From positions 26,908 to 70,529 of the forward strand of contig JAGDWZ010000024.1 of assembly GCA_023269915.1 (NCBI GenBank): a stretch of 43,622 nucleotides of DNA, written 5' to 3'. The notes beneath the pieces are model-generated. The model was not told the origin of the DNA, did no database searches, and saw nothing but the letters and a program-made list of their open reading frames with translations. This stretch comes from Hydrogenobaculum sp. (GTDB lineage Bacteria; Aquificota; Aquificia; Aquificales; Aquificaceae). The position numbers and the translations under genes are program-made. This document shows positions 42,545-43,622 of the stretch, piece by piece; the first letter of the stretch is position 1; each line of letters begins with the position of its first letter.

Positions 42545-43417
42545 ATGTTAACAGGAAGCATAACTGCTATAATAACACCCTTTAAAAACGGTGAAGTAGA
42601 TTACGGAGCTTTTGAGAGGCTTATAGAGTTTCAAATAGCCAACGGCACAGATGGTATATTGGTTTGTGGGACTTCGGGCGAATCGCCTACTTTAAGCTAC
42701 GAAGAACACGAATCTGTTATAGAGTTTGCCGTTAAAAGCGCAAAAAAACGTATACACATAATGGCTGGGACAGGTGCAAACTCCACCGAAGAAGCTCTTA
42801 GATTTACGACCTTTGCAAAAGCAGTAGGTGCAGACAGCGCTCTTTTGGTGGTACCTTATTACAACAAACCAACTCAAGAAGGACTTTATAGGCATTTTAG
42901 CAAAATAGCAAAAGAAGTAGATATAGATATATACATCTACAACATTCCTTCTAGGACAGGTATAGAAATATCCGTGGATACCCTTGAAAGGCTTGTAAAA
43001 GACCATCCAAATATAAAAGGCTCCAAGGAATCAACGCCAAACATGGATAGAATATCAGAGATTTTAAAAAGAATACCAAACTTTACCGTCTTTTCTGGTG
43101 ATGATTCTCTGACACTTCCTATGATGAGCTTAGGCGCTAAGGGAGTGGTTTCTGTGGTAAGCAACGTGATGCCAAAAGAGATAAAAGAACTCACATCCTA
43201 CACTTTGAAAGGTGATTTTGAAAAAGCAAGAAATATGCATTATTATCTTTTGGAAATGTTTAAAATTATGTTTATAGAGACAAATCCAATTCCTGTTAAA
43301 ACCGCTTTATCGTTGATGGGTATGGTAAAAAAAGAGTTTAGGTTGCCCCTTTGTGAAATGCTTCCTCAAAACGAAGAAAAGTTAAAAGAAGTCCTTAAAA
43401 GATACAAGCTTATATGA
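42545..43417 (+). CDS. dapA: 4-hydroxy-tetrahydrodipicolinate synthase DapA
   Basis: DapA joins pyruvate and aspartate semialdehyde in lysine and diaminopimelate synthesis. The TIM barrel contains GTSGESPTLSYEEH, GTGANSTEEALRFTTFAKAVGADSALLVVPYYNKPTQEGLYRHF, the active-site Tyr in YNIPSRTGIEI and the Schiff-base Lys in IKGSKESTPNMDRI. The length of 290 residues is normal. It ends with an ATGA overlap with the next gene. Confidence 0.98.
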   Translation: MLTGSITAIITPFKNGEVDYGAFERLIEFQIANGTDGILVCGTSGESPTLSYEEHESVIEFAVKSAKKRIHIMAGTGANSTEEALRFTTFAKAVGADSALLVVPYYNKPTQEGLYRHFSKIAKEVDIDIYIYNIPSRTGIEISVDTLERLVKDHPNIKGSKESTPNMDRISEILKRIPNFTVFSGDDSLTLPMMSLGAKGVVSVVSNVMPKEIKELTSYTLKGDFEKARNMHYYLLEMFKIMFIETNPIPVKTALSLMGMVKKEFRLPLCEMLPQNEEKLKEVLKRYKLI

Positions 43418-43622
43418 CCCTTGAGTTAAAAACGTTTTTAGCTTTTAGAATTATAGACAAAAACTTAGAACCTATAAAAAGACCAGCCCTTGTAAACCCA
43501 GATGATCTTCTTTTCATAGATGACCAAAAAGAAAAGCTCCTAAAAAATACCCACTGCTTTGTGAAGGGTTATATGGCAAACGATGCACTTTTGTGGGGAA
43601 GAAGAGGAAGCGGTAAATCAGC
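43414..43622 (+). CDS. DUF815 AAA+ ATPase (partial)
   Basis: The reading frame opens at an ATG overlapping the dapA stop and runs off the right edge after about 69 codons. It ends in ANDALLWGRRGSGKSA, which is the Walker A region of the DUF815 family (normally written NNVLLWGxRGTGKSS). Family members are predicted AAA+ ATPases of unknown role. It is too short for the ORF track. Confidence 0.8.
   Translation, partial: MTLELKTFLAFRIIDKNLEPIKRPALVNPDDLLFIDDQKEKLLKNTHCFVKGYMANDALLWGRRGSGKS

Overview
The window is a gene-dense, AT-rich chromosome segment with no mobile element, CRISPR array or rRNA operon. Gene content suggests a thermophilic Aquificales-type chemolithoautotroph, most like Hydrogenobaculum or Hydrogenobacter. 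The clues are a Gram-negative envelope (LpxC, BamA, TonB-dependent receptor), a biotin-dependent pyruvate/2-oxoglutarate-carboxylase-type subunit, a short-form HisG, flagella, and a scrambled operon order in which unrelated housekeeping genes sit next to each other. The taxonomic call is inference from memory of these families; no search was run.

Layout. (1) 1-7529, minus strand: a flagellar operon, fliG-fliH-fliI-flgD-flgE-fliL-fliO-fliP-fliQ-fliR (fliR runs off the left edge), behind a good sigma70-like promoter at 7546-7574. (2) 7578-11019, minus: Crp/Fnr-type regulator, guaA, pdxJ and a stand-alone LigD-type 3'-phosphoesterase. (3) 11073-17605, minus: histone-deacetylase-fold protein, DsbC/G-like lipoprotein, lpxC, hemD, nusB, nucleotide-sugar dehydrogenase and tyrS. 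(4) tRNA-Arg(ACG) on plus, ending one base from the bamA stop. (5) 17735-25801, minus: bamA, sdhA/frdA, motB, motA, hisG and the biotin carboxylase subunit. (6) A ClC channel on plus, diverging from the carboxylase gene. (7) 27271-36565, minus: tRNA-Val(CAC), flgM, yihY, a 32-residue membrane peptide missed by the ORF track, thrC, RNase E/G, Gfo/Idh oxidoreductase, YcgR-like PilZ protein, trxB, trxA, ArsR-type regulator and an OprC/NosA-like TonB receptor. (8) 36725-43622, plus (one gene on minus): a globin-sensor/PsiE-type membrane fusion with an MlaE permease, a periplasmic thioredoxin-fold protein, mnmA, a TPR lipoprotein, a YlxP/DUF503 protein, a ribbon-helix-helix coiled-coil protein (minus), metG, dapA and the start of a DUF815 ATPase.

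Most notable signals. Two near-identical sigma28-type promoters (TAAAATAT-N11-NCCGATAN) precede motA and flgM. A recurring promoter geometry places a -10 hexamer about 6-7 nt upstream of a start codon with no Shine-Dalgarno sequence, predicting leaderless mRNAs for the carboxylase, sdhA, dapA, metG and the ribbon-helix-helix gene. A globin sensor is fused to a PsiE-like membrane domain. The TonB receptor carries the CxxxM and HxM motifs of the copper receptor OprC. A 16-bp palindrome sits at the start site of the Crp/Fnr gene. Spacing is extremely tight, including tRNA 3' ends and stop codons that touch or overlap convergent genes.
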